Positions 1 through 5,931 of a DNA stretch of 6,494 nucleotides are shown here, in pieces. Position numbers and translations under genes: made by a program. The DNA is from Crocinitomicaceae bacterium (GTDB taxonomy: Bacteria > Bacteroidota > Bacteroidia > Flavobacteriales_G > Salibacteraceae), in NCBI GenBank assembly GCA_018623405.1, contig JAAZVO010000158.1, positions 1 to 6,494 of the forward strand. Reading direction: 5' to 3'. How positions within the stretch are numbered: position 1 is the first letter of the stretch; each line of letters begins with the position of its first letter. Under the pieces are notes generated by a model. It was given only the letters and a program-made list of their open reading frames with translations. It did not search any database and was not told the DNA's origin.

Positions 1-2
1 AA

Positions 3-179
3 CAAACATACCTTCCAAAAATAAAAAAGGGGGTTTTTGCGCCACATCAGATTAGTGCAACTCCTGTTTTATCAGAACAAGAAATAATCGACAAAAATCT
101 AGGTTACGCCAAAAACTTTAGGGTTAGTACAGATTTAAAAATACTTTTGAATAATCTAACCAATTTAAGTAACTCATGA
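3..179 (+). CDS. C-terminal end of a probable bacterial sugar transferase (5' partial)
   Basis: An open frame enters from the left edge and ends at TGA 177-179, giving the last 58 residues of a protein. The tail reads roughly K-K-G-V-F-A-P-H-Q, then a polar stretch, then L-G-Y-A-K-N-F and D-L-K-I-L. This resembles the end of bacterial sugar transferases (WcaJ/WbaP type, initiating glycosyl-1-phosphate transferases), where a KPG(I/L)xxxxQ stretch is followed by a D-x-x-Y-x-x-N-x-S-x-x-x-D-L-K-I-L pattern. Such enzymes sit in the inner membrane and load the first sugar phosphate onto undecaprenyl phosphate. The match is from memory on a short fragment, so family assignment is tentative; that the frame is coding is fairly safe. 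Its stop overlaps the next start codon (ATGA), implying co-transcription and translational coupling with the nuclease gene. Confidence 0.5.
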   Translation, partial: QTYLPKIKKGVFAPHQISATPVLSEQEIIDKNLGYAKNFRVSTDLKILLNNLTNLSNS

Positions 180-1297
180 AGTATTCTTTAATAGCCATTT
201 TTATTTTTTTTAGTTCGACTTTATTCGCTCAAATTCCTGCAGGGTATTACAACAACGCTCAAGGATTGACCGGTCCTGGACTAAAATCGGCGTTACACAA
301 TATCATAAACAATCATACCACCTACCCTTACACTTCATCATCAACTGATGTTTGGGATATCTTACAAAAAGCCGATCAAGATGCAATTGACACTACTAAA
401 GTTGTTTTAATTTATACAGGCAGAAAAGAACCTAAGTGGAATAGAGTTGGCCAATCGGGCGCAAACGCCAATGCTTGGAATAGGGAGCATGTTTGGCCAC
501 AATCCCATGGAAATTTTGGAACTTCGCCCGGTCCCGGAACAGATTGTCATCATATTGCACCATCAGATGCATCAGTAAATGCCGATAGAGGAAATTTAGA
601 TTTTGATAATGGTGGCACTCCTCACCAAGAAGCTACAGGTTGCAAATTCGATTCAGACTCTTGGGAACCTCGCAATGAGGTAAAGGGTGATGTTGCTAGA
701 ATGATATTTTACATGGCTGCCCGCTACGAAACCCCTTTAGACCTTGAAGTTAACGATCAGGTAAATAATAACTTCAATCCGTTTATGGGAAAACTATCTA
801 CCCTAGTACAATGGCATTACCAAGACACTGTTGATGCCTTTGAGAAACGAAGAAATAACGTTATTTACAGTTATCAAGGAAATAGAAATCCGTTTATAGA
901 TCATCCTGAATATGTTACTTACATTTTCGATTCTACATTTACAGGCTTAAACCCTGTTAAGCCCGAACCTACCAACCATGTTACGAATTTTAAAAGACTA
1001 TCGAGCTTAAAAGTTGATTGGATAGACCCAACATCAGGAAACACCCTACCTACACATTACTTGGTTAAAATAAGCGATGTAAGTTTCAATGCCATTCAAG
1101 ATCCTTTAGATGGCCAAATTTATGCTGATGGGAAATACCAAAAAAATATTGCTTTTGGTGTTCAAACAGTTACATTCCAAGAGTTAATTCCAAACAAAAA
1201 ATATTACGTAAAAGTTTTTCCATACAATCTTTCAATGCAAGCGCCTAACTATAAAACAGGTGTTGGGGTACCGCAAATTCAAGTTATTACACCTTAA
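176..1297 (+). CDS. Secreted endonuclease I family nuclease with C-terminal fibronectin-III-like region
   Basis: This 373-residue protein is predicted to be a secreted, metal-dependent, non-specific nuclease of the endonuclease I family (His-Me / beta-beta-alpha-metal fold; relatives are E. coli EndA and Vibrio Vvn). Residues 1-18 form a signal peptide with a likely cut at LFA|Q. The catalytic core lies at about 20-250. The motif WNREHVWPQSHG is at 101-112, with Glu104 and His105 the expected metal ligand and general base. DCHHIAPSDASVNADRGN at 123-140 supplies the Asn135 expected to bind metal. GDVARMIFYMAARY (171-184) and GNRNPFIDHPEYV (235-247) are also typical of the family. Residues from about 262 to 373 look like one fibronectin type III domain, ending in KKYYVKVFPYN. 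There is no obvious type IX secretion C-terminal domain, so periplasmic location or simple release is possible. Its likely role is nutrient scavenging or degradation of extracellular DNA. The start ATG overlaps the upstream stop codon and has no Shine-Dalgarno. Family assignment is confident; the role is inferred. Confidence 0.9.
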   Translation: MKYSLIAIFIFFSSTLFAQIPAGYYNNAQGLTGPGLKSALHNIINNHTTYPYTSSSTDVWDILQKADQDAIDTTKVVLIYTGRKEPKWNRVGQSGANANAWNREHVWPQSHGNFGTSPGPGTDCHHIAPSDASVNADRGNLDFDNGGTPHQEATGCKFDSDSWEPRNEVKGDVARMIFYMAARYETPLDLEVNDQVNNNFNPFMGKLSTLVQWHYQDTVDAFEKRRNNVIYSYQGNRNPFIDHPEYVTYIFDSTFTGLNPVKPEPTNHVTNFKRLSSLKVDWIDPTSGNTLPTHYLVKISDVSFNAIQDPLDGQIYADGKYQKNIAFGVQTVTFQELIPNKKYYVKVFPYNLSMQAPNYKTGVGVPQIQVITP

Positions 1298-1300
1298 GCA

Positions 1301-1331
1301 TTTTTTTATTCAAAGATTTCAATTATTTTTC
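1301..1331 (+). promoter_or_regulatory. Weak candidate Bacteroidota-type promoter for the lipoprotein gene
   Basis: TATTTTTC at 1324-1331 is one mismatch from the TAnnTTTG -7 box of the Bacteroidota primary sigma factor. A T-run at 1301-1307 covers the place where the -33 TTG-like element would be expected, about 19 bases upstream, but there is no clear TTG. The box ends 18 bases before the ATG at 1350, nearly the same geometry as the better thrS promoter. The 52-base spacer (1298-1349) shows no terminator hairpin, so read-through from the nuclease gene is equally possible. Confidence 0.3.
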
Positions 1332-1349
1332 GCCTTCTAATCATTTAAT

Positions 1350-2219
1350 ATGATAAAGAAAGTTTTTGCCATATTTATTGGAGTATCACTATTAGCTGCA
1401 TGTTCTAGCCCTGAAACAAAAGAAAAAAAACCAATACCCATGCAAGAAGAACCAAGTGGAACTGTTAAAGAAATGAGTGATCAACTTAGCGAAGAAGCAG
1501 AAAAGTTTGATTTTGTATTACCTTCTCCATTACAAATTGCTGCTATTTTTCAAAGGGCTGGCTTAAACTACAAACCCGATGTTACGCATGATATTTCTTT
1601 AGCTTCAAATTACAATACCGAGTTTAAAATAGCCATGAACTTTGGCGTGTACTCTGCAGACCTTTCTTATTGCGTTTTAAATGGCCAATCACAAAATTCT
1701 ATTGATTACTTGAATGTGGTTAGAGATTTATCTAACAGACTTGGACTTAGCGCCATTTTTGAGACGGAGCCCTTACTAGAGTCATTCGAAAACAATATCA
1801 ACAACAGAGATTCTATAGTTTACATTTTAGGAAAATTACAAAGAAACCTAGACCTTTATTTAGATGAAAATGATGTGAGATATAAATCTGTAATCTATTT
1901 TACAGGAGCTTGGATTGAAGGAATATACATTGGTTCAAATTCTATTGATACAAGAAACAGAAATGCTATTGCAAACAGATTGGTTGAGCAGTTGAGTTTG
2001 CTAGAAAATCTAATTAAGGGTTTAACCAACTTTCCTAAAAAAACTCAAGAGTACGACGAAGTAATTAAGTTATTAGAAAGCCTAAAAGGCGATATGGAAA
2101 AAATTGCCGCCACCGGAACAGAACAAGAAGATGGCTCTGTGGCATTTAATGTAACCGATGAAGATTTAAGTAGCTTAACCGCAAAAGTTTTAGACCTTAG
2201 AAACTACATCACAAAATAA
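1350..2219 (+). CDS. Uncharacterised Bacteroidota lipoprotein, mostly alpha-helical
   Basis: This is a 289-residue lipoprotein. The signal peptide (1-17) ends in the lipobox LLAAC with lipidated Cys18, followed by SSPETKEKK, a short charged linker. The rest looks largely helical with no membrane segment. Conspicuous blocks are LPSPLQIAAIFQRAGLNY (57-74), MNFGVYSADLSYCVLNGQSQ (96-115) and VIYFTGAWIEGIYIGS (181-196). I recall very similar blocks in unannotated lipoproteins of many Bacteroidota, so this appears to be a conserved family of unknown function. The block pattern could suggest a helical repeat (TPR-like) scaffold, but I see no clear repeat consensus. The protein should be anchored in the outer or inner membrane facing the periplasm. 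It lies 6 bases upstream of another secreted protein gene, which argues that the two are co-translated and act together. There is no Shine-Dalgarno before the ATG. I do not recognise a specific function. Confidence 0.85.
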   Translation: MIKKVFAIFIGVSLLAACSSPETKEKKPIPMQEEPSGTVKEMSDQLSEEAEKFDFVLPSPLQIAAIFQRAGLNYKPDVTHDISLASNYNTEFKIAMNFGVYSADLSYCVLNGQSQNSIDYLNVVRDLSNRLGLSAIFETEPLLESFENNINNRDSIVYILGKLQRNLDLYLDENDVRYKSVIYFTGAWIEGIYIGSNSIDTRNRNAIANRLVEQLSLLENLIKGLTNFPKKTQEYDEVIKLLESLKGDMEKIAATGTEQEDGSVAFNVTDEDLSSLTAKVLDLRNYITK

Positions 2220-2225
2220 ACTGTT

Positions 2226-2696
2226 ATGAAAAAGTTTTTCCTACTAGGATTGATTGCTCCTTTTTTACTTTCCTTTCAAGGAGAAATCGAGGATATATGT
2301 AACGAAAAAGAAGCAAAGAATAAAGCTTTAACACAACTTTTAGATTACTCCTACTCTTCTTCAAAAACCTCCAACTTTATATTCATAAATAACGAACAAG
2401 TAAGAGAAATTGAACTTAACCTATTTGAAGGTGAAGACTACAGGTTGGTTTTTAATAACGAGTACCTTCCTGAAAATGTTGAAGTTAGGGTTTATGACAA
2501 ACCAAAGGAAGACAATAGAAGAAAAATGTTATTAACCTCCAAAGAAGAGCCTAGTCAAGCAATGTTTGTTTACGAACCATCATGGAGACACAGAAATATT
2601 TACATTGATTACATTGTTCCGCCCTCTTCTACAGATAAAATAATGAAGGGTTGTGCCGTTTTTGTTTTAGGATATAAACTTAACTTTATTAACTAA
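2226..2696 (+). CDS. Small secreted protein of unknown function, paired with the upstream lipoprotein
   Basis: This is a 156-residue protein with an N-terminal signal peptide (MKKFFLLGLIAPFLLSFQ) and no lipobox, so it is probably a soluble periplasmic or surface protein. The mature part looks beta-rich: alternating segments at EIELNLFEGEDYRLVFN (61-77), ENVEVRVYDK (83-92), NIYIDYIVPP (124-133) and CAVFVLGYKLNF (143-154), compatible with a small beta-sandwich. The only two cysteines, Cys25 and Cys143, could form a disulfide linking the N-terminus to the last strand. I recall similar small proteins near lipoproteins of this type in other Bacteroidota, but no function is known to me. The gene starts 6 bases after the lipoprotein stop, without a Shine-Dalgarno, which suggests translational coupling. 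The 44-base stretch after it holds the thrS promoter and no visible terminator. Confidence 0.8.
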   Translation: MKKFFLLGLIAPFLLSFQGEIEDICNEKEAKNKALTQLLDYSYSSSKTSNFIFINNEQVREIELNLFEGEDYRLVFNNEYLPENVEVRVYDKPKEDNRRKMLLTSKEEPSQAMFVYEPSWRHRNIYIDYIVPPSSTDKIMKGCAVFVLGYKLNFIN

Positions 2697-2727
2697 TTTC
2701 ACCGCTATAACTCAAACATTATCTTTG
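2697..2727 (+). promoter_or_regulatory. Bacteroidota-type promoter driving thrS-infC-rpmI-rplT
   Basis: TATCTTTG at 2720-2727 matches the TAnnTTTG -7 consensus of the Bacteroidota primary sigma factor exactly. TTTC at 2697-2700, separated by a 19-base spacer, is a near match to the -33 element (TTG/TTTG). Transcription would begin around 2732-2735, leaving a leader of only about 12-15 bases before the ATG at 2747. That leaves no room for a T-box or an E. coli-type thrS operator. Confidence 0.7.
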
Positions 2728-2746
2728 CCGGCTTTAAAAGTTGGCT

Positions 2747-4681
2747 ATGATAAACATTACCTTTCCTGATGGCAACCAAAAATCTTTCGAAGCAGGAGTT
2801 TCTGCCATAGATATTGCCAAAAGTATTTCACACAAACTAGCCAAAGAGGTGCTTTCTGCTTCTCTTGATGGCCAAACCATTGAGCCGGGCGCTCCAATCA
2901 ATCAAAGTGGAAATATTAAATTATTTACTTGGAATGATAAAGAAGGTAAACAAGCTTTTTGGCATTCATCTGCCCACGTTTTAGCACAAACTATTTTAGC
3001 GCTTTATCCAAAAACTAAATTAACCATTGGTCCTCCTATTGATAATGGGTTTTATTACGACGTAGATTTAGGAGAGGAAACAATTCACGAAGCAGACTTT
3101 CCAAAACTAGAACAAAAGTTTATGGAATTAGCAAGGCAAAAGGCCGAGTTTAAAATGCGCTCCTCTAAAAAAGCTGATGCCCTAAGCTATTATAAAGAAA
3201 AGCAAAACCCATATAAAGTAGAGTTAATTGAAAACCTAGAAGATGGTACAATCACCTTCTGCGACCATTCTGATTTTACAGACTTGTGTCGTGGTGGTCA
3301 CATTGCAAACACCGGAGCAATTAAAGCTGTGAAAATTACTGCTGCTGCAGGTGCTTATTGGAGAGGAAATGAAAACAATCCGCAATTAACAAGAATCTAC
3401 GGTATTACATTTCCAAAACAAACCTTATTAGAAGAATACCTTCATTTTTTAGAAGAAGCCAAAAAAAGAGACCATAGAAAATTAGGAAAAGAACTTGAGT
3501 TGTTTACCTTCTCACAAAAGGTTGGACAAGGTCTTCCGCTTTGGCTTCCTAAAGGAGCAATGCTTAGAGAAAGGTTAGAAAACTTCTTAAAAACGGCTCA
3601 AAAAAAGGCAGGCTATCTACCTGTTATTTCTCCTCATATAGGAAATAAAGACCTTTATGTATGTTCGGGACACTACGAAAAATATGGCAAAGACTCTTTT
3701 CAACCAATTACCACTCCACATGAAGGTGAAGAGTTCTTGCTAAAACCCATGAATTGTCCACACCATTGCGAAATTTACAAATCGAGCCCAAGGTCTTATA
3801 AAGACTTGCCTTTAAGACTTGCTGAGTTTGGTACAGTTTACAGGTACGAACAAAGTGGGGAGCTACACGGGTTAACTAGGGTTAGAGGGTTTACCCAAGA
3901 CGATGCCCACCTTTTTTGTACTAATGATCAAGTAAAGGATGAATTTAAAGACGTAATAGACCTTGTACTTTATATTTTCAAAACACTTGATTTTAAAGAA
4001 TATACAGCTCAAATTTCACTTAGAGATCCTGAGGATAAAACAAAGTACATTGGTGAAGATGAAAATTGGGAAAAAGCTGAAAAAGCAATTATTGAAGCCG
4101 CTGAAGAAAAAGGATTGAATACTGTAATTGAATACGGCGAGGCTGCTTTTTACGGTCCAAAGCTCGATTTTATGGTAAAAGATGCTTTAGGAAGGTCGTG
4201 GCAACTTGGTACAATTCAAGTAGATTACAATTTACCTGAAAGGTTTGAACTTGAATACGTAGGTGCTGATAACCAAAAACATAGACCTGTGATGATACAC
4301 CGTGCACCCTTTGGTTCTATGGAGCGTTTTGTGGCTGTTTTGTTAGAACATTGCGAAGGAAAATTCCCTTTATGGCTTGTACATAATCAGGTAATGATTT
4401 TACCGGTAAGTGATAAATATAATGATGAAGCACAAAAGCTTTTGAAATTGTTAAATTATTACGATATTCGCGCCCTCGTTGACGAGCGCAGTGAAAAAGT
4501 TGGCAGAAAGATTCGAGACGCTGAGTTACAGAAAGTTCCTTACATGGTTATACTTGGAGAAAAAGAAATTTCATCAGGAAAAATATCTGTAAGAAGACAA
4601 GGACAAGGCGATTTAGGAAATTTTGATGTTGATGCTTTTGCGAAACTCGTTACCGAAGAAATAGAAAAAGAGTTAAACTAA
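2747..4681 (+). CDS. thrS: Threonyl-tRNA synthetase
   Basis: This cytoplasmic class II synthetase charges tRNA-Thr with threonine; at 644 residues it has the usual bacterial length. Numbering is from ATG 2747. The N-terminal TGS domain covers about 1-62. The editing domain follows, with HSSAH (73-77) and CRGGH (181-185), the HxxxH and CxxxH pairs used to hydrolyse mischarged Ser-tRNA. The catalytic core spans about 240-535. Motif 2 is around TVYRYEQSGELHGLTRVRGF with Arg366, and motif 3 is HRAPFGSMERF with Arg527. The zinc ligands are Cys337 (in MNCPHH), His388 (in DDAH) and His518. The anticodon-binding domain covers about 542-644. A TTG at 2741 would add two residues, but ATG 2747 gives the conventional start MINITFPDG and a better distance from the promoter. 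It is the first gene of the translation operon and ends 19 bases before the infC start. Confidence 0.97.
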   Translation: MINITFPDGNQKSFEAGVSAIDIAKSISHKLAKEVLSASLDGQTIEPGAPINQSGNIKLFTWNDKEGKQAFWHSSAHVLAQTILALYPKTKLTIGPPIDNGFYYDVDLGEETIHEADFPKLEQKFMELARQKAEFKMRSSKKADALSYYKEKQNPYKVELIENLEDGTITFCDHSDFTDLCRGGHIANTGAIKAVKITAAAGAYWRGNENNPQLTRIYGITFPKQTLLEEYLHFLEEAKKRDHRKLGKELELFTFSQKVGQGLPLWLPKGAMLRERLENFLKTAQKKAGYLPVISPHIGNKDLYVCSGHYEKYGKDSFQPITTPHEGEEFLLKPMNCPHHCEIYKSSPRSYKDLPLRLAEFGTVYRYEQSGELHGLTRVRGFTQDDAHLFCTNDQVKDEFKDVIDLVLYIFKTLDFKEYTAQISLRDPEDKTKYIGEDENWEKAEKAIIEAAEEKGLNTVIEYGEAAFYGPKLDFMVKDALGRSWQLGTIQVDYNLPERFELEYVGADNQKHRPVMIHRAPFGSMERFVAVLLEHCEGKFPLWLVHNQVMILPVSDKYNDEAQKLLKLLNYYDIRALVDERSEKVGRKIRDAELQKVPYMVILGEKEISSGKISVRRQGQGDLGNFDVDAFAKLVTEEIEKELN

Positions 4682-4684
4682 AAG

Positions 4685-4692
4685 AAAGGAGG
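4685..4692 (+). promoter_or_regulatory. Consensus Shine-Dalgarno that fixes the infC start
   Basis: AAAGGAGG is fully complementary to the canonical 16S rRNA tail CCTCCTTT. It ends 8 bases before ATA 4701, an ideal spacing. Most other starts in this window have no Shine-Dalgarno, so this site is conspicuous and is the main evidence for translation from ATA. Confidence 0.85.
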
Positions 4693-4700
4693 ATAGGCTC

Positions 4701-5243
4701 ATAGCTAGAAATTTTAAACCAAGAAGGGTTGTTCAACAAAACCCTCACCGTATCAATCAAGAAATAAATTTACCCGAGGTAAGACTTGTTTCAGATAACG
4801 GTCAACGTATTTGCAGTTCTAAAGAAGCGTATGTAGAAGCTCAGCAAGCAGGATTAGATTTAGTGGAAATATCACCAAATGCTAAACCACCTGTTGTAAA
4901 AATCTTAGATTATAAAAAGTTTCTTTACGAGCAAAAGCGAAAACAAAAAGAATTAAAAGCGAAAACAAGCAAAGTTGTTGTTAAAGAACTTCGCTTTGGG
5001 CCTAACACCGATGAGCACGATTTTAATTTTAAATTGAAACATGCTCAAAAGTTCTTAGAAGAAGGAGCCAAGTTAAAGGCTTATGTATTTTTTAAAGGTC
5101 GTTCAATAATGTTTAAGGAGCAAGGTGAAGTTTTGTTGCTTAAGCTAGCTACCGAACTAGAAGAATTTGGCATCGTAGAAAGTATGCCTAAGCTAGAAGG
5201 TAAAAGAATGATTATGATGGTTGCACCCAAGAAAAAGAAATAA
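4701..5243 (+). CDS. infC: Translation initiation factor IF-3, ATA start codon
   Basis: IF3 binds the 30S subunit, blocks premature 50S joining and checks the start codon and initiator tRNA. In this frame the previous stop is TAA 4674-4676, and no ATG, GTG or TTG occurs before GTG 4863. That GTG lies inside the conserved LDLVEISP block and would delete most of the N-terminal domain. ATA 4701, preceded by a consensus Shine-Dalgarno, gives a normal 180-residue protein starting MARNFKPRR. The N-domain includes HRIN (16-19), VRLVSDNGQ (27-35) and LDLVEISPNAKPPVVKILDY (52-71). A Lys-rich linker follows at about 77-90. The C-domain runs from KELRFG (95-100) through FFKGR (130-134) to the lysine-rich end. 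Non-AUG starts (AUU, AUC, AUA) are known for infC in several bacteria and allow IF3 to repress its own synthesis by rejecting its start codon. Autoregulation here is inferred. rpmI follows after 12 bases. Confidence 0.95.
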   Translation: MARNFKPRRVVQQNPHRINQEINLPEVRLVSDNGQRICSSKEAYVEAQQAGLDLVEISPNAKPPVVKILDYKKFLYEQKRKQKELKAKTSKVVVKELRFGPNTDEHDFNFKLKHAQKFLEEGAKLKAYVFFKGRSIMFKEQGEVLLLKLATELEEFGIVESMPKLEGKRMIMMVAPKKKK

Positions 5244-5251
5244 AAAAGGAG
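5244..5251 (+). promoter_or_regulatory. Shine-Dalgarno of rpmI
   Basis: AAAAGGAG starts directly after the infC stop codon and ends 4 bases before the rpmI ATG, slightly closer than ideal. It is the second clear Shine-Dalgarno in this operon, in a genome region where other starts lack one. Confidence 0.6.
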
Positions 5252-5255
5252 TAAA

Positions 5256-5453
5256 ATGCCAAAAATGAAAACAAACTCCAGTGCCAAAAAGAGGTTTAAG
5301 GTAACCGGCACCGGAAAAATTAAAAGAAAACAGGCGTTTAAAAATCACATCCTTACTAAAAAAGCTAAAAAGCGTAAGGAAAGATTAGCAAAAGATGTTC
5401 TTGTCCACAAAAGCGACGAGAAAAACATCAAACGTCAATTATTAGTTAGTTAA
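5256..5453 (+). CDS. rpmI: 50S ribosomal protein L35 (bL35)
   Basis: This 65-residue, strongly basic protein is a component of the large ribosomal subunit. The start MPKMKTNSSAKKRFKVTGTG is the typical bL35 signature (PKMKT..AAKKRF), followed by KIKRKQAFKNHILTKK, and the length is the family norm (about 64-66). It lies between infC and rplT as in most bacteria. The gene has a short-spaced Shine-Dalgarno right after the infC stop, suggesting coupled translation. A 78-base spacer with a possible RNA structure separates it from rplT. Confidence 0.97.
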   Translation: MPKMKTNSSAKKRFKVTGTGKIKRKQAFKNHILTKKAKKRKERLAKDVLVHKSDEKNIKRQLLVS

Positions 5454-5456
5454 TTA

Positions 5457-5517
5457 GGTTTTATTGTTTAACCAGGAAATGAGCTTTAAGTGCTTAAATT
5501 AAATGCCGCTTATTACC
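5457..5517 (+). promoter_or_regulatory. Putative structured mRNA leader of rplT (possible bL20 autoregulatory site)
   Basis: The rpmI-rplT spacer can fold into an irregular hairpin. GGAAATGAGC (5475-5484) pairs with GCTTATTACC (5508-5517), giving ten positions with one A-A mismatch and one G-U pair. On top sits a second helix, TTTAA (5485-5489) with TTAAA (5494-5498), closed by a GTGC loop, leaving a nine-base bulge at 5499-5507. A small GGTT/AACC hairpin (5457-5460 with 5470-5473) may precede it. The main stem ends 14 bases before the rplT ATG, in position to affect ribosome access. bL20 is a known autorepressor of rpmI-rplT in E. coli and Bacillus through mRNA structures that mimic its 23S rRNA site; extending that to this element is inference. 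There is no T-run after the stem, so it is not a terminator. Confidence 0.4.
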
Positions 5518-5531
5518 AAAAAAATTAAATT

Positions 5532-5876
5532 ATGCCAAGATCAGTAAATTCAGTTGCTTCAAGAGCTCGCCGTAAAAAGGTGATGAAGCAGGCCAAAGGT
5601 TATTTCGGCCGAAGAAAAAATGTATGGACAGTTGCTAAAAACGCTGTTGAAAAAGGTTTAACCTACGCATACAGAGATAGAAAAACTAAAAAGAGAAACT
5701 TTAGAGCGCTTTGGATTCAAAGGATTAATGCGGGAGTTAGAGAATACGATATGTCTTACTCTCAATTTATGGGAAAATTAAAAGCAAATAATATTGAGCT
5801 AAACAGAAAAGTTTTAGCAGACCTTGCTTTAAATCACCCTGAGGCTTTCAAAGCAATTGTTAATAAAGTAAAATAA
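5532..5876 (+). CDS. rplT: 50S ribosomal protein L20 (bL20)
   Basis: This 114-residue basic protein is an early-assembly protein of the large subunit. It shows the full family pattern: MPRSVNSVASRARRKKVMKQ at the start, AKGYFGRRKNVWTVAKNAVEK (21-41), the YRDRKTKKRNFRALWIQRIN block (47-66), and the C-terminal globular domain with YSQFMGKLKANNIELNRKVLADLA. Length is normal. There is no Shine-Dalgarno; the 14 bases before ATG are A/T only and follow a possible regulatory hairpin. It is the last gene of the operon, with a strong terminator 20 bases after the stop. pheS/pheT, which follow in E. coli, are absent here. Confidence 0.97.
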   Translation: MPRSVNSVASRARRKKVMKQAKGYFGRRKNVWTVAKNAVEKGLTYAYRDRKTKKRNFRALWIQRINAGVREYDMSYSQFMGKLKANNIELNRKVLADLALNHPEAFKAIVNKVK

Positions 5877-5896
5877 ATTAAATTCTTAATTGGGTG

Positions 5897-5926
5897 AAAA
5901 AGGGAACAGTTTTGTTCCCTTTTTTT
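5897..5926 (+). terminator. Intrinsic terminator of the thrS-infC-rpmI-rplT operon
   Basis: AAAAAGGGAACA (5897-5908) and TGTTCCCTTTTT (5913-5924) form a perfect 12-pair stem with a GTTT loop, followed by T-rich sequence (T-run 5920-5926). It lies 20 bases after the rplT stop codon. The stem ends only 7 bases before the ATG of the next gene. Confidence 0.92.
5907..5914 (+). promoter_or_regulatory. Candidate -7 box inside the terminator loop, for the downstream gene
   Basis: CAGTTTTG spans the terminator loop and differs from TAnnTTTG at one base. It ends 17 bases before ATG 5932, close to the 18-19 base distance seen for the other two candidate promoters in the window. A convincing -33 element is missing; only ATTC near 5882-5885 is at about the right distance. 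This is a weak call based mainly on position. Confidence 0.25.
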
Positions 5927-5931
5927 GTTTT

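Noticed and set aside
1298..1349. Terminator after the endonuclease gene, suggested by the T-run
   Set aside because: No inverted repeat precedes the T-run, so an intrinsic terminator is not supported.
2741..2746. TTG start for thrS two codons upstream of ATG
   Set aside because: ATG 2747 gives the conventional N-terminus; the TTG would lie only a few bases from the predicted transcription start. It cannot be fully excluded.
4863..5243. GTG-initiated 126-residue version of IF3
   Set aside because: It starts inside the conserved LDLVEISP block and lacks most of the N-terminal domain; coding sequence clearly continues upstream to ATA 4701.
5081..5311. 76-residue frame on the minus strand
   Set aside because: Antisense to the 3' end of infC and the start of rpmI; its hydrophobic composition is just the complement of lysine-rich codons, with no start signal.
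5485..5498. TTTAAG-TG-CTTAAA palindrome as a protein-binding operator
   Set aside because: It lies inside a transcribed operon spacer and fits better as the upper helix of an RNA hairpin; A/T-rich palindromes of this size occur by chance.
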